Source of the DNA: Forficula auricularia
Taxonomy: Eukaryota > Arthropoda > Insecta > Dermaptera > Forficulidae
DNA length: 64,000 nt
NCBI GenBank assembly: GCA_024734495.1
Contig: JALMQS010000128.1
Coordinates: forward strand, 19,719,573 to 19,783,572
Reading direction: 5' to 3'
Part shown: positions 41,750-52,183 of the stretch, piece after piece
Position numbering within the stretch: position 1 is the stretch's first letter
Layout of the letters: every line of letters begins with the position of its first letter
The notes under the pieces: generated by a model
Told to the model about the DNA's origin: nothing
The model's database searches: none
The model's input: the letters and a program-made list of their open reading frames with translations, nothing else
Made by a program: the position numbers and the translations under genes

Positions 41750-42536
41750 TCTTCTTTATTAATAATGTTACATGTCAGGATGGCGGGGTCAAAATAATGC
41801 ACGATCGTTACTGCGTAGAAGAGTTAGTCCAAAGAAGAAATGTACAAAACTGATACAATCAGAATACAGCAGTAGAACAATAAACACTTCGTTCAGGTTG
41901 TCGTTAGCAGGTAGGTACTTATCGCTCCGAACGCTAATCGTCGACTGACTGAGTGTCGAGGCGCGATCGTCGCTTTTATAGTCCTAGCCTTGATCTCGAA
42001 CATTCTCAAAAATACTTGAGTCGGTGCCTTTGATAAATAAAAAGCCGAAATAAAAATAGAAATACAAAAAATGTGGTGTAAACAATCTCGACTTTGTGTT
42101 TTGAAGTTAGAAGCCGAAAGTCGCTTGTTCACAACTATATCGTCTAATCTCAGAGGCGGCTTTTATCAAAAGGACTGCGCGCTCACTAGTAGATATCGGC
42201 GGAGGCGGCATAGTAAAATTGTACGGTACGTTCACCCAAATGGCTTGCATCAGATTCTTTGAAGTAGCCAAACGCCGCCTTTCGGCAAGGCAGCGGTAGC
42301 TCTGTCTCGGGCAACAGTCCGTTTGTGTCGGCTTAACAAAGTATGCCAATCATTTGAATGAAAGTGTACTGTGGTGGGTGGCGACTAAGTTCGGCTGCGC
42401 CTCGTGAATCGTGATACGCCGCGTCAAAACGGTCGACCAGAGAGGTGTTTTGAATTTTTTGTTAAATTCTTTCGGAACCCCTAAAGGGGTATCACGCAAC
42501 GCTAGGGTTCCGCGGAACACACTTTGAGTATGGCTG
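41750..42536. other. hAT 5' untranslated/subterminal region
   Basis: Noncoding part of the hAT element upstream of its transposase. It contains a GC-richer stretch and short open frames on both strands that I consider chance. Confidence 0.6.
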
Positions 42537-42610
42537 TTATAGAGGACCCATTTATTGTAGTAAATTCCATTTTTCTTATTTTTTAGTTTGAAAATTCTAA
42601 CATCTTCCGC
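42537..42610. repeat. right target duplication and rest of dispersed repeat
   Basis: ttatagag (42537-42544), then gacccatttattgtagtaaa as at 7692. Confidence 0.85.
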
Positions 42611-42711
42611 CATGGGCTTAAATATTTGTCCACCTGGCTTAATCTTGATTATATTTATTTCATTTCATTAAACACATTTTTAATAAGAATTTATTCTAAA
42701 TCAAATGTTAA

Positions 42712-42785
42712 GAGAGAAACAAAAAGGTCGACCTCTTTATTATGCAAATAAACATATAGACATAGAACAGACATCTCACGAGGCG
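42712..42785 (-). mobile_element. diverged PLE end
   Basis: agagaaacaaaaaggtcgac then tgcaaataaacatatagac resembles the PLE end at 16927-16980 with about one change in five. No hammerhead core follows. Confidence 0.5.
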
Positions 42786-43340
42786 TTCATTGAAGGAGGT
42801 TCATGAATACACACCTATATGCATGGAGGACAACAGAGACAACTGTTGATGATCACACGTTTCTCTATTTTCACGAGTTCACAACAAGCTCATGAGGCGG
42901 TGAGCGGGAAGACACCTCACTATACACCTTTATAACGATTGCCATAGCCGCCCGGCGAGGAGTCACTTCCTTGTGATCCTAGTGGCTTTAGTCCGGCTCT
43001 ACTCGACTCGGTCTACACCAGCTTCGTGGACAACACACGTCCACACAGATATCCAGAGTGGCTCACCGATACAAGTCTTATCGAGGGGGCCTATCTCATT
43101 CAGCAGGATACCCGGAGACTACTATCAACCGGACTGGTCATCAGGAGACCAATTCCTGAAGTCCACCAGATTACAAGACAACCTCCGACAGCTTTCGCCA
43201 CAAAAGAGCGTAACCACCATCTTGTATTTTCTCTTTAACAAAATATCTATATCTGCTGATATCAAGCGGCGATTAAATACATTCACATTATCAATAATAA
43301 ATGATTCTAACATGATCTCTATTATTATTGAAAATTAATA
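42786..43340. other. GC-richer unassigned segment
   Basis: Directly continues the PLE-like end. Open frames of 70 (43026-43238) and 121 codons (42973-43338) overlap in different frames, and neither has a recognised domain. Its position next to a PLE end suggests it belongs to a diverged PLE terminal repeat. Confidence 0.3.
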
Positions 43341-43920
43341 AACTCCTGCTTGCCAATCCAATTTCCTTTGTTCCTTTTTTTATTATAATTTTTTATATAA
43401 GCAATTTCCATAATCCATTTTTATTTTAATTTCATAGTAAATCAATTAATAGTAAAGTCAGTAGATATAATTTCAGAAAATAAGCACCAAGAGAGTTAAC
43501 CCTGAGTTTACACCCACCAACCAAATAAAATTCAAATAGAACAATCAGAATTTCATTATACCCACTGTAACATATATATTAAAAATATGAATAAAATTAT
43601 GTTTGACTAAGCTTTTCTGCGAGAAGAAAGAACTAAAGTTTTTCAATATCCACGGGTTATGCCGCGCCCCCTGGTCCTCTACGCGGCTGATATTTTACCA
43701 GAGAATAAATACAATTGTTTTATTATAAAGTCCGAAATATATATAATTGACGAATCTATTTTACTGCAATATACAATATCTCTATACACATTTTTTTTTT
43801 TAATAATTGAAGAATATTTAGGTTATATAATAAACTGATGTGGCCATCCACATGACTTTACCATACGCTTGGGTATATAATATTTAAGTACGATGGAGCC
43901 ACCAATCGATGCACGGTAAC
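43341..43920. other. spacer
   Basis: No gene or repeat recognised. Confidence 0.35.
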
Positions 43921-43924
43921 TAAA

Positions 43925-44150
43925 TTAAATAAACTGGAACGGATCAATGCTAAACTATATTCAAATTCATTTGAAATATCAATATGTTTATTCCTTTATT
44001 ATTAATCAGATATCACTTGCGATTTGCAGTTCATGTTGACTTTAATTCAAAAATAATGATCTATTCTAATTTAATAGTCGAGGAATGACAATTCTACATT
44101 AGATTTTTGACGTTTCTTTTATGGTAAACAACTCAAGCTTGAGTGCCTTG
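43925..44150. repeat. fragment of the 119-bp-array foldback family
   Basis: ggaacggatcaatgctaaac and the sequence to ttctacattagatttttgacg match the outer part of 49780-49950. gtaaacaactcaagcttgag at 44127-44146 is the inner palindrome arm. The middle is deleted. Confidence 0.6.
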
Positions 44151-44450
44151 TGGCACGACTCAAGAATGCCCAGGGACGCCATGGCGATCTCAAAACGAAT
44201 AGGGCTGGGGCACACCAAGTCGGTTGGTAATCCTAAACGAATATGGTTTAGTGACTTGAGGCTAACATAAGGGCGCCCAAAACACTCAAAACGAATATAG
44301 CTATTGTCTTTTTTGAAAAATCTCGATTCAATAAGTTGAAACTCATGCTCATCTCGTACATCTCCATTACCTATTTTTGTCAAAACTTGTGAAAATGCAA
44401 CATTAGCTTGTCTCATTACTGTCGTAAGTTGATAAAATATGTATCCAATG
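44150..44450 (-). pseudogene. PIF1-like helicase fragment of a Helitron/Helentron
   Basis: The minus strand reads GYIFYQLTTVMRQANVAFS, then QVLTKIGNGDVRDEHEFQLI and ESRFF. This LT..MRQ..-F...L..IG.G pattern is in the C-terminal part of PIF1-type helicases carried by rolling-circle transposons. Upstream the open frame passes into GC-rich, noncoding-looking sequence at about 44455, so it is a fusion with an element end. The Walker motifs are absent. Roughly 45 codons after the recognisable part remain open but are unassigned. Confidence 0.5.
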
Positions 44451-44454
44451 ACTG

Positions 44455-44735
44455 CCCTTCCATTCCGCTTACCTCCGCCGCGCGCCGGCCGAGAGCCAGC
44501 GAAGCTGCTCGAGTCAAGCAGGAGGGGTGACCCCTCCGCCGGAGCCACCTCTCCTCCGAGACTCGGGATGTTCCGCCGGCCTTCGGCAGGTCCCGGCTGG
44601 CCACTTTGAGGGGAGTCTCGGCTATCTAAGTAATTGTGCCGGTCGGAGTGGGGGTGTAAGGTTATTTTTGTTACGGAATTTCTCGATTCGGTCGCCGCGC
44701 TCAAAGCCCGCGATAAAAGCTATGCAATAGCTTAA
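44455..44735 (+). repeat. GC-rich repeat ending in a hairpin (copy 1)
   Basis: From about 44640 to aagctatgcaatagctta it is almost identical to 45403-45476, including cggaatttctcgattcggtc. The end can form a hairpin (aagctat/atagctt around gca). GC-rich ends with a small hairpin suggest a rolling-circle element terminus, not proven. Confidence 0.6.
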
Positions 44736-45297
44736 AAATAAATAAACTCATTAATTAATTCAAAAAATTAAATAATTAATATTCAATCAGCTTGTTTCTC
44801 TTAAAAACTCAATAAGTATTGATAATTTGAAAATCACAGTCATTAAGATAGCTACAATTATGTATTAGCTGGAAATTTAAATAAAAGATGAATCCAAAAA
44901 CTAAAATTTATATCTTCTTAAGCTAAATAGAATTAAAACAGGTGTCATCTAATAGTAAATTAATTTATTAAGAACATTAACCTTTTTGTTGTTATATATA
45001 ATTTATATTTCATCAAACTTAATTAAAAAAACTAATTTATATATCTATATATCTCTATCTCATACTAAGTATTTACTAATTGAATTATCTGAAACAATTC
45101 TATTTTAATTAATCTAATTTCAAGATGAGATTAATTTACAAATTATATTTTTCGAAATTTAATGGGAAATTGTTAAAAGGGATATGTCACATATACCTAT
45201 ATTTGTTTGCAAAATAACTTAATCTTATGTTTTCTTTAATCTTTTGGTCAAACTGTCATACAATTTTTACTCAACTATTATATAATAATCAACAAGG
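44736..45297. other. AT-rich spacer between the two GC-rich repeats
   Basis: No gene recognised. Confidence 0.35.
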
Positions 45298-45477
45298 TGG
45301 GCGGCGGCGGGGAGGGACATCTCCCCGCTCGAGCCGCCTTCTCCGCCAAGAGTCGGGCGACTCCGCTGGCTTTCGGCTGGCCGCTTGGAGGGGATTCTTA
45401 GGTTATTTTCGTTACGGAATTTCTCGATTCGGTCGCCGCGCTCAAAGCCCGCGATAAAAGCTATGCAATAGCTTAAA
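45298..45477 (+). repeat. GC-rich repeat ending in a hairpin (copy 2)
   Basis: Second copy in the same orientation. Its GC-rich part is shorter (ggcggcggggagggac to gcttggaggggatt) than in copy 1. Confidence 0.6.
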
Positions 45478-45478
45478 A

Positions 45479-45835
45479 CTAATCAGCGCTTTATTTTGTT
45501 AAACTAATTGTAGGTTTTCAATTTCATTTCAATCGGTGCAACGGTGTGGAAAATTTCGTGGGCCAAATAAACGATAACATCCATCCATCCATCCATCCAT
45601 CCATCCGCACGCACTAAATGAAAAAAATCTCACTTTTTGGCCTCTCGACGAGACCCCTTGTAATTTTTGGCAAAACCGTCACGTGCTAAAATTCAACCTA
45701 ATTGAATACTACAATTTGTGACTTTAATTGAGTCCATGGGTTCCGTAGTCTTTACCTGAGGACCCTTTGGAGTCGCGCTTGCCGCCAGACCGATTACAAT
45801 ACTTTCCCCATGCTTCGCATTGGATAAAGTAAAAA
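45479..45835 (+). repeat. left arm of a 1-kb palindrome
   Basis: Reverse complement of 46128-46472. It includes a (ccat)n run near 45583-45606 whose partner (ggatggatggatgtatgg) is at 46347-46372, and a Jockey-flank-like ggttttcaatttcatttcaa. Confidence 0.85.
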
Positions 45836-46135
45836 TTAAATGCAACAAATAAAATAATTATTATTATATTTAGTTACAACTAAACTACGAAATATTAACA
45901 TGAAATTACTTTTTGAAGTCGGTGCCAAACAAACTATACCTATAAGCGAGCGTACCCACCAAACGTACTAAGTAAGATCCGTCGAGTGCGATTCATAAAA
46001 GGTATATGTTTGGCACCGACTTAAAAAGTAATATCATGTTAATATTTCGTAGTTTAGTTGTAACTAAATAAGATAATAATTATTTTATACATTTTAGTGT
46101 ATTTTATTTGTTACATTTAATTTTTACTTTATTCA
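45831..46135. mobile_element. palindromic MITE at the palindrome centre, copy 4
   Basis: Same core as the other MITE copies, but with the outer accgacttc blocks missing. It sits exactly between the two arms. Confidence 0.7.
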
Positions 46136-46472
46136 ATGCAAAGCATGGGTAAAGTATTGTAATCGCACTCGGGGCAAGCGTGGCTTCAAAGGGTCCTCAG
46201 GTAAAGACTACGGAACCCATGGACTCAATTAAAGTCACAAATTGTAGTATTCAATTAGGTTGAATTTTAGCACGTGACGGTTTTGCCAAAAATTACATGG
46301 GGTCTCGTCGAGAGGCCAAAAAGTGCGATTTTTTCATTTAGTGCGTGCGGATGGATGGATGTATGGATGTATGTTATCGTTTTTTTGGCCCACGATTTTT
46401 TCCACACCGTTGCACCGATTGAAATGAAATTGAAAACCTAGCATTCTTTTAACAAAATGAAGCGCTGATTAG
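46128..46472 (-). repeat. right arm of the 1-kb palindrome
   Basis: Complement of 45479-45835. Differences are mostly single bases. Confidence 0.85.
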
Positions 46473-46853
46473 TTTTTGGTACATATCGGCCCACAAACAT
46501 TAGTACTTTATTTAAGTACTTTTTTAGTTTTTGCTAAATATCTTGAAAATGACTTAACCAATTTTTATGAAATTTAATATCCTAATTAAGTACCTTGGGG
46601 ACCACCAAAAAGGTTAAATAAAGTTTTTAGTAAAATTATATTTTAAAGTACTTTACTCTAGAATAAAATAGTACTTTTTTTAATTTTTTATTTTAAATTC
46701 TTTAAAATTTATTCATTTGATCGTTTTAAGATAGCTCATTTAACCTAACTTAAGTAAGAATGGTTAGGCTTCTCGCTGTGAAATGGTAAAAATTTGGGAG
46801 GAAATTTTATAAGTAACCATAGCAACTGCGTTGTTTTCTTATCCGTTACCTTT
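46473..46853. repeat. flank shared with 10.50-10.57 kb
   Basis: 46500-46690 contains agtaaaattatattttaaag, also found (inverted) at 10530-10560 next to the related half-palindrome. The rest is unassigned. Confidence 0.5.
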
Positions 46854-47730
46854 GCTTAAGACATAGAGAAATCGACTTTAAACCAAAAATAGCGATTGAT
46901 TCTCATCTAATACTTGAGGAATAACCATTCTATATTGGATTTTTGACGTTTCGGTTTTTATTGGTAACCATTGCTGAAGACATAGAGAAATCGACTTTAA
47001 ACCAAAAATAGCGATTGATTATCATCTAATACTTGAGGAATAACCATTCTATATTGGATTTTTGACGTTTCGGTTTTTATTGGTAACCATTGCTGAAGAC
47101 ACAGAGAAATCGACTTTAAACCAAAAATAGCGATTGATTCTCATCTAATACTTGAGGAATAACCATTCTATATTGGATTTTTGACGTTTCGGTTTTTATT
47201 GGTAACCATTGCTGAAGACACAGAGAAATCGACTTTAAACCAAAAATAGCGATTGATTCTCATCTAATACTTGAGGAATAACCATTCTATATTGGATTTT
47301 TGACATTTCGGTTTTTATTGGTAACCAGTGCTGAAGACATAGAAAAATCGACTTTAAACCTAAAATAGCGATTGATTCTCATCTAATACTTGAGGAAAAA
47401 CCATTCTATATTGGATTTTTGACATTTCGGTTTTTATTGGTAACCATTGCTGAAGACATGGAGGAATCGACTTAAAATCAAAAATAGTCATCGATTCTCA
47501 TCTAATACTTGAGGAATAACAATTCTACATTAGGTTTTTGACGTTTCGATTATTATTGGTAACCATTGCTGAAGACATGGAGGAATCGACATAAAATCAA
47601 AAATAACGATCGATTCTTATCTAATACTAGAGGAATAACCTTATTGCATTCCATTTTTGATGTTTTGACTATTAATGGCAACCTCTACTGAAAACGTGGA
47701 AGAATCGACTTAAAATCAAAAAGACTAAAT
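46854..47730 (+). repeat. 119-bp tandem array
   Basis: The phrase gctgaagac recurs at 46973, 47092, 47211, 47330, 47449 and 47568, exactly 119 bp apart, with diverged units at both ends (46854 and 47687). Each unit has gacgtttcgg and a hairpin-capable gaatcgac...gattc pair. Inner units are nearly identical and outer units are more diverged, as expected for unequal exchange. Confidence 0.9.
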
Positions 47731-47788
47731 TCTTTTTTGGTAAACAACTCAAGCTTGAGTTGTTTGCCATAAAAGAATTTAGTCTTTT
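47721..47788. repeat. palindrome at array end
   Basis: aagactaaattctttt...aagctt...aaaagaatttagtctt folds on itself around aactcaagcttgagtt. The array is followed by inverted units to 48130. The same centre is at 50254-50275. Confidence 0.85.
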
Positions 47789-48140
47789 GATTTTAAGTCG
47801 ATTCTTCCACGTTTTCAGTAGAGGTTGCCATTAATAGTCAAAACATCAAAAATGGAATGCAATAAGGTTATTCCTATAGTATTAGATGAGAATCGATCGT
47901 TATATTTGATTTTAATCGATTCCTCCATGTCTTCAGCAATGGTTACAATAATAACCGAAATGTCAAAAATCCAATGGCAGAATGGTCACTCCTCGACTAT
48001 TAAATGAGAATTATTTTTTAATTAATGTCAACATGAACTTCAAATTGCAAGTGATATCTGATTAATAATAAAGGAACAAACATATTAATATTTCAAATGA
48101 ATTTGGATAAAGTTAAGCAACGATCCGTTGCAGTTTTATT
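47789..48140 (-). repeat. inverted units and outer end of the foldback
   Basis: Two to three units of the array on the minus strand, then the outer end with gcaacgatccgttgc (48118-48132). Confidence 0.75.
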
Positions 48141-48345
48141 TTGAAGTCGGTTTTATTTTTTCTTAAAATTTTTATATTTTCTCTTTTTAGTGATGTTATT
48201 AATAGTAATCCTATCATCAGAACTTGACCAAATTAATATTGCACCATCCCCATGATACCCCATTTCCAATAAAAAAAGAATCATCGAAATCGGTTCATAA
48301 ACAAAGAAGTTAGTCCTGAACAAACCTAACAAAAAAATAATTTTT
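48141..48345 (+). repeat. 'aaatcggttcataaac' repeat (diverged)
   Basis: Diverged copy of 48720-48870 (gatgttattaatagt, catcagaacttgaccaaat) that directly precedes a palindromic MITE. Confidence 0.6.
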
Positions 48346-48720
48346 AGAAAAAATAAAAACCGACTTCAAAAAATTAAATGCAACAAATGAAATACACTTA
48401 AAGGTATAAAATAATTATTATCTTATTTAGTTACAACTAAACGACGAAATATTAACATGAAATTACTTTTTGAAGTCGGTACCAAACAAACTACTACCTA
48501 CAAGCGAGCGTACCCGCCAAACGTACTAAGTAAGATCCGTCGAGTGCGATTCATAAAAGGTATATGTTTGGCACCGACTTCAAAAAGTAATTTCATGTTA
48601 ATATTTCCTCGTTTAGTTGTAACTAAATAAGATAATAATTATTTTATACCTTTTAGTGTATTTTATTTGTTGCATTTAATTTTTTGAAGTCGGTTTTTAT
48701 TTTTTCTTAAAAATTATTTT
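48329..48720. mobile_element. palindromic MITE, copy 5
   Basis: Same family as 8610-9000, core in forward orientation (gcgagcgtacccgccaaacg). Confidence 0.75.
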
Positions 48721-49245
48721 TATTTTTCTCTTTTTAGTGATGTTATTAATAGTGATCATATCATCAGAACTTGACCAAATTAATATGACACCATCCCTAA
48801 GACACCCCCTTTCGGATAAAAAAGAACCATCGAAATCGGTTCATAAACAAAAGAGGTTAGGTCTAAACAAACCTAATAAAAAAGAGTCTAATACCTATGA
48901 AAAAAAAACGAAAAAAAATGGGACCAATCGGAAGCTAGACTGGACCCAATGCAAAATTTTTTTTCAAAATCGGTTGACAATTGGCGGAGATATGAGGTAA
49001 CATAGGCACAAAAAAAAAAAAAAAAAAATTCAGTCGAATAGAGAACCTCCTCCTTTTTTGAAGTCGGTTAAAAAGGTCTAATACCTATGAAAAAAAACGG
49101 GACCAATCGGAAGGTAGACTGGACCCAATGCAAAAAAAATTTCAAAATCGGTTCACAATTGGCGGAGATATGAGGTAAAATAGGCAAAAAAAAAAAAAAA
49201 TTCAGTCGAATAGAGAACCTCCTCCTTTTTTTGAAGTCGGTTAAA
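48721..49245 (-). repeat. 'gaggaggttctc' repeat, one and a half tandem copies
   Basis: A full inverse copy of 11700-12045 (48740-49070), then a second partial copy (49072-49245) from ggtctaatacctatg to gaagtcggtta. No coding function despite an 87-codon frame. Confidence 0.75.
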
Positions 49246-49770
49246 AAAATATATTTAAATTCCAAAAAAGGTGTTTGTGCATGATAATTTAAATGATTGC
49301 AGTTTTATAAAAAATAGAGTGAATAATAAATTAATAATAAAACATATTTGTAATTAAATTAAGGTAATAAAAATGTCAGGTACTTATTTGAAATGATAGC
49401 TGAATATAAAAGATCCAAACGTTGTTAGCAGAAGGACGATATTTTTCTCTCCAAACCTCGAAAGCGTGTAAAAATAAAATAAATGTTAAATTTGATCTCT
49501 ACTGATGTAGAATAACAGACTAGTGACTAGTAGTATACATATACTGAGAATCGTTTAATGTTCTAGTATAGAGCTCCTTATATTGAGTGCGCATGCGTGA
49601 AATTAACTTTCTATTTGGCCACAGATATCGTTGCTTATTTCGCGCTCGTTTTAGCAGATATTTGAAAATAAAATATACATTCTAAATTGCAATTACATTC
49701 TTTATATTTATTATTTTTTAATTGACAAAATAAAATATTTTTTATAAAATGACAAATGGAGATTTCAATT
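49246..49770. other. spacer
   Basis: No gene recognised. Confidence 0.35.
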
Positions 49771-49775
49771 TAGCA

Positions 49776-50285
49776 ACGGATCGTTGCTAAACTTTATCCA
49801 AATTCAATTGAAATATTAATATGTCTATTCCTTTATTATTAATCAGATATCAGTTGCAATTTGCAGTTTATGTTGACTTTAATTCAAAAAATAATGATGG
49901 ATTCTCATTTAACAGTCGAGGAATAACAATTCTACATTTCGGTTATTATTGGTAACCAATGCTGAAGACATGGAGGAATCGACTTAAAATCAAAAATAGC
50001 GATTGATTCTCATCTATTACTTGAGGAATAATAATTCTACATTAGATTTTTGACCCTTCGATTATTATTGGTAACCATTGCTGAAGACATGGAGGAATCG
50101 GCTTAAAATCAAAAATAACGATCGATTCTTATCTAATACTAGAGGAATAACCTTATTGCATTTCATTTTTGATGTTTTGACTATTAATGGCAACCTCTAC
50201 TGAAAATGTGGAAGAATCGACTTAAAATCAAAAGACTAAATTCTTTTTGGTAAACAACTCAAGCTTGAGTTGTTTGCCATAAAAG
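49776..50285. repeat. second foldback of the 119-bp-array family
   Basis: Begins gcaacggatcgttgc (49782), holds about two and a half 119-bp units (gctgaagacatggagga at 49961 and 50080), and ends in the aactcaagcttgagtt palindrome. The inverted side is missing beyond 50285. Confidence 0.7.
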
Positions 50286-50405
50286 ACACACGTGTCGCCT
50301 GTGGTTCTGTAAACAGTGTGCCAAAATATAGGGGGAGTTTCCCATCTATATATATCTTCTATCCATGGGACAGGTGTGCCGGAGGCATGCAGGGTACAGC
50401 TAGTT
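50286..50405 (+). mobile_element. Helentron-like 3' end
   Basis: ccatgggacaggtgtgccgg then a GC-rich tail and acagctagt, similar in style to the end at 32.54 kb. It abuts the palindrome directly, which suggests an insertion or a composite. Confidence 0.4.
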
Positions 50406-51248
50406 TATATATATAATTTAATTTTTTAAAGTGTTTTTCTAAAAACTCTTTAACCCCTAAAAAATCCTCTAAATATTAAAAAAAAAACCCAAAACATTTT
50501 TTCCTCTTAAAAAAACCCTTGTGCAATTTTTTACCTTTAAATTTGGCGGAAAATCTCTAAGTTGGCTACACTGCACTCCTTCAAACTTATTCGTCTCCTG
50601 GGAGGATGTTTTCCTTTCTGAATCTACTCTTTATCAAACAAAAGAGTTTATAGCTTTGACTATATACATATGGACTGCTAGCCACCCCTCCTTTCCCTAT
50701 TGAAGCAATGTAAACTTAGCGTACACAAGATCTGTAGCGCCTCTATGGGCAATGGAGGAAATAATAACTAAAAATTCATGAGAGGGAATATAAAACTTTT
50801 GAAAATTACAACCAAATATAAATTGATCCGTAGATGCGTCGTTGAGTTTTATTTGTTGTATATAAATAGGTATGCAAGATACAAATAAACAAATTCTAAA
50901 TCAAATTTCTAATAAATAAGAATAATTTAACAAATATAAAAATTTGTCTTCATTTAAAAAAAATGCATAATAATAAATTTTATTAAAATATATCAATATT
51001 GTTAGCATTAATTTAATATAATGAAAAGTCGGTTATATTTCAGTCAAAAACATTTATTTATTTGATCAAAATACAGCCAATTCCTACCCACCTTCCTTTT
51101 TTCTTTCATTTAATTTCATCCTGTTCCTATCCATGGGAGCACAGCCAGAGCCAGGTATTTTTTTCTACTAACAATATACAATACAATATACAATTTATAA
51201 ATAGTCAAAGATTATAAATTACAAAATATGAAGAAATATAAAAATACA
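50406..51248. other. spacer
   Basis: 50665-50750 matches 13690-13775 (cgtacacaagatctgtagcg). No gene is supported. Confidence 0.4.
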
Positions 51249-52183
51249 TTATTCTCCTTCAAACAATATTATTTTTGTTAGATTTTTTCTAACATATGAT
51301 AGATGTGATGCCTGAGTAAACTCTTTCCCAAAGTAATATAATTTTATTTTCAAATATATTTCTATTATTTCTTTTATTAGTTTGTATTTGTGATTGTCCA
51401 TAAAATCATTTTCTAAAACATGCGCGTTAAAATTTTTAAAAGTTTTATCTAGGTCTAAATTACGCATCACATTTACACTCATTTTCTGAAATGCGTATTT
51501 AATATTCAACTTATTTTCTACCCTAAACATATTGAAAATTTTTTCAGCCGTGGTCGTTATAGAAAATGTATCTTGTCGTGGATGGCGCAAGCTACCTAGA
51601 GATTTAATTTCAATAAAATGAGAACGAGCTTCATTCGATTCATTCATGAGTCTGATGCATGTGTTACAAAATAGTTTTTTTAGTATCCTCATTTCCACGA
51701 AACCAGAGATGTACAGCACGGCATGTTGTGATATTGAATTTATATATTGAAGTGGGATAGTGTCAACAGTAACATCTTCAATATCCTCTTCCGCAAGTTT
51801 CATGGGGCTCTTCTTAATTTTATTTGAAGATATTGTCAATAAACTTGTGTTATCAAGCTGAATACAGTTTGCTGACGATGATGATTTCATTTCATTGCGA
51901 GTAAAAGTCGTTTGTAAGCAGCTATAAATTGGATGCATTTCGGATTATTGTTGTATCTCCCCATAGCTCGGATACATGAAAAAAAATTCCAGGTGATCCT
52001 GAGAGAATTTATATGTTAAAATATATTTTAAATATCCCACTTCAACAAATTCTTTATAAATTTTTTCCAAATTTTTTAAATCGATGGTGATACCTAAAAA
52101 TCCAGTCTTCGATTTGGTTTCTGTAATAGAGACACCATCGGGATGAAATTGTTGGTGGTTTGGAATTGTAGAACTTGACAGAC
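51249..52183 (-). pseudogene. P-element-like (THAP9-type) transposase, C-terminal part
   Basis: Order on the minus strand: TGFLGITIDLKNLEKIYKEF and YKFSQDHLEFFF near 52110-51985 (the conserved SQDHLE block of P-type transposases), then in another frame IRAMGRYNNNPKCIQFIAAY near 51985-51915 (the NNNP block). Next is a 229-codon frame (51938-51249) with HAVLYISGFVEMRILKKL near 51730, CNTCIRL (paired cysteines), and a C-terminal KLIKEIIEIYLKIKL...LSYVRKNLTKIILFEG. At least two frame changes are needed. The catalytic N-terminal part is missing: a LINE poly(A) at 52184-52196 adjoins it. Homology is by recognised family blocks, not a search. Confidence 0.7.

Larger units (their letters stand above)
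39635..42536 (-). mobile_element. complete hAT element (ZBED/SCAND3-like group)
   Basis: A 2,902-bp element with imperfect terminal repeats (CAGCGGTTCTCAAAC; inverse of right end CAGCCATACTCAAAG), an exact 8-bp target duplication, and a minus-strand transposase. Its insertion site is preserved empty elsewhere in the window. All structural parts are present, but the transposase carries a frameshift, so this copy is probably not self-sufficient. Confidence 0.9.

Noticed and set aside
41750..42350. Several short open frames in the hAT 5' region
   Set aside because: They overlap on both strands and lie in the noncoding part of a transposon with a known structure.
43026..43338. Candidate host gene in GC-richer DNA
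   Set aside because: Two frames overlap with no domain or splice support, and the segment continues from a PLE-like end.
46854..47730. CRISPR-like array
   Set aside because: Repeats of 119 bp are continuous with no unique spacers, and the context is eukaryotic.
46854..47730. Hammerhead satellite
   Set aside because: The units contain gaaacgtc on the minus strand and ctgaaga on the plus strand, but the two conserved parts are not on the same strand in the required order and no stem II is possible.
48737..49000. 87-codon plus-strand frame
   Set aside because: It lies entirely inside a dispersed noncoding repeat, and other copies at 9.3 and 11.9 kb have it interrupted.
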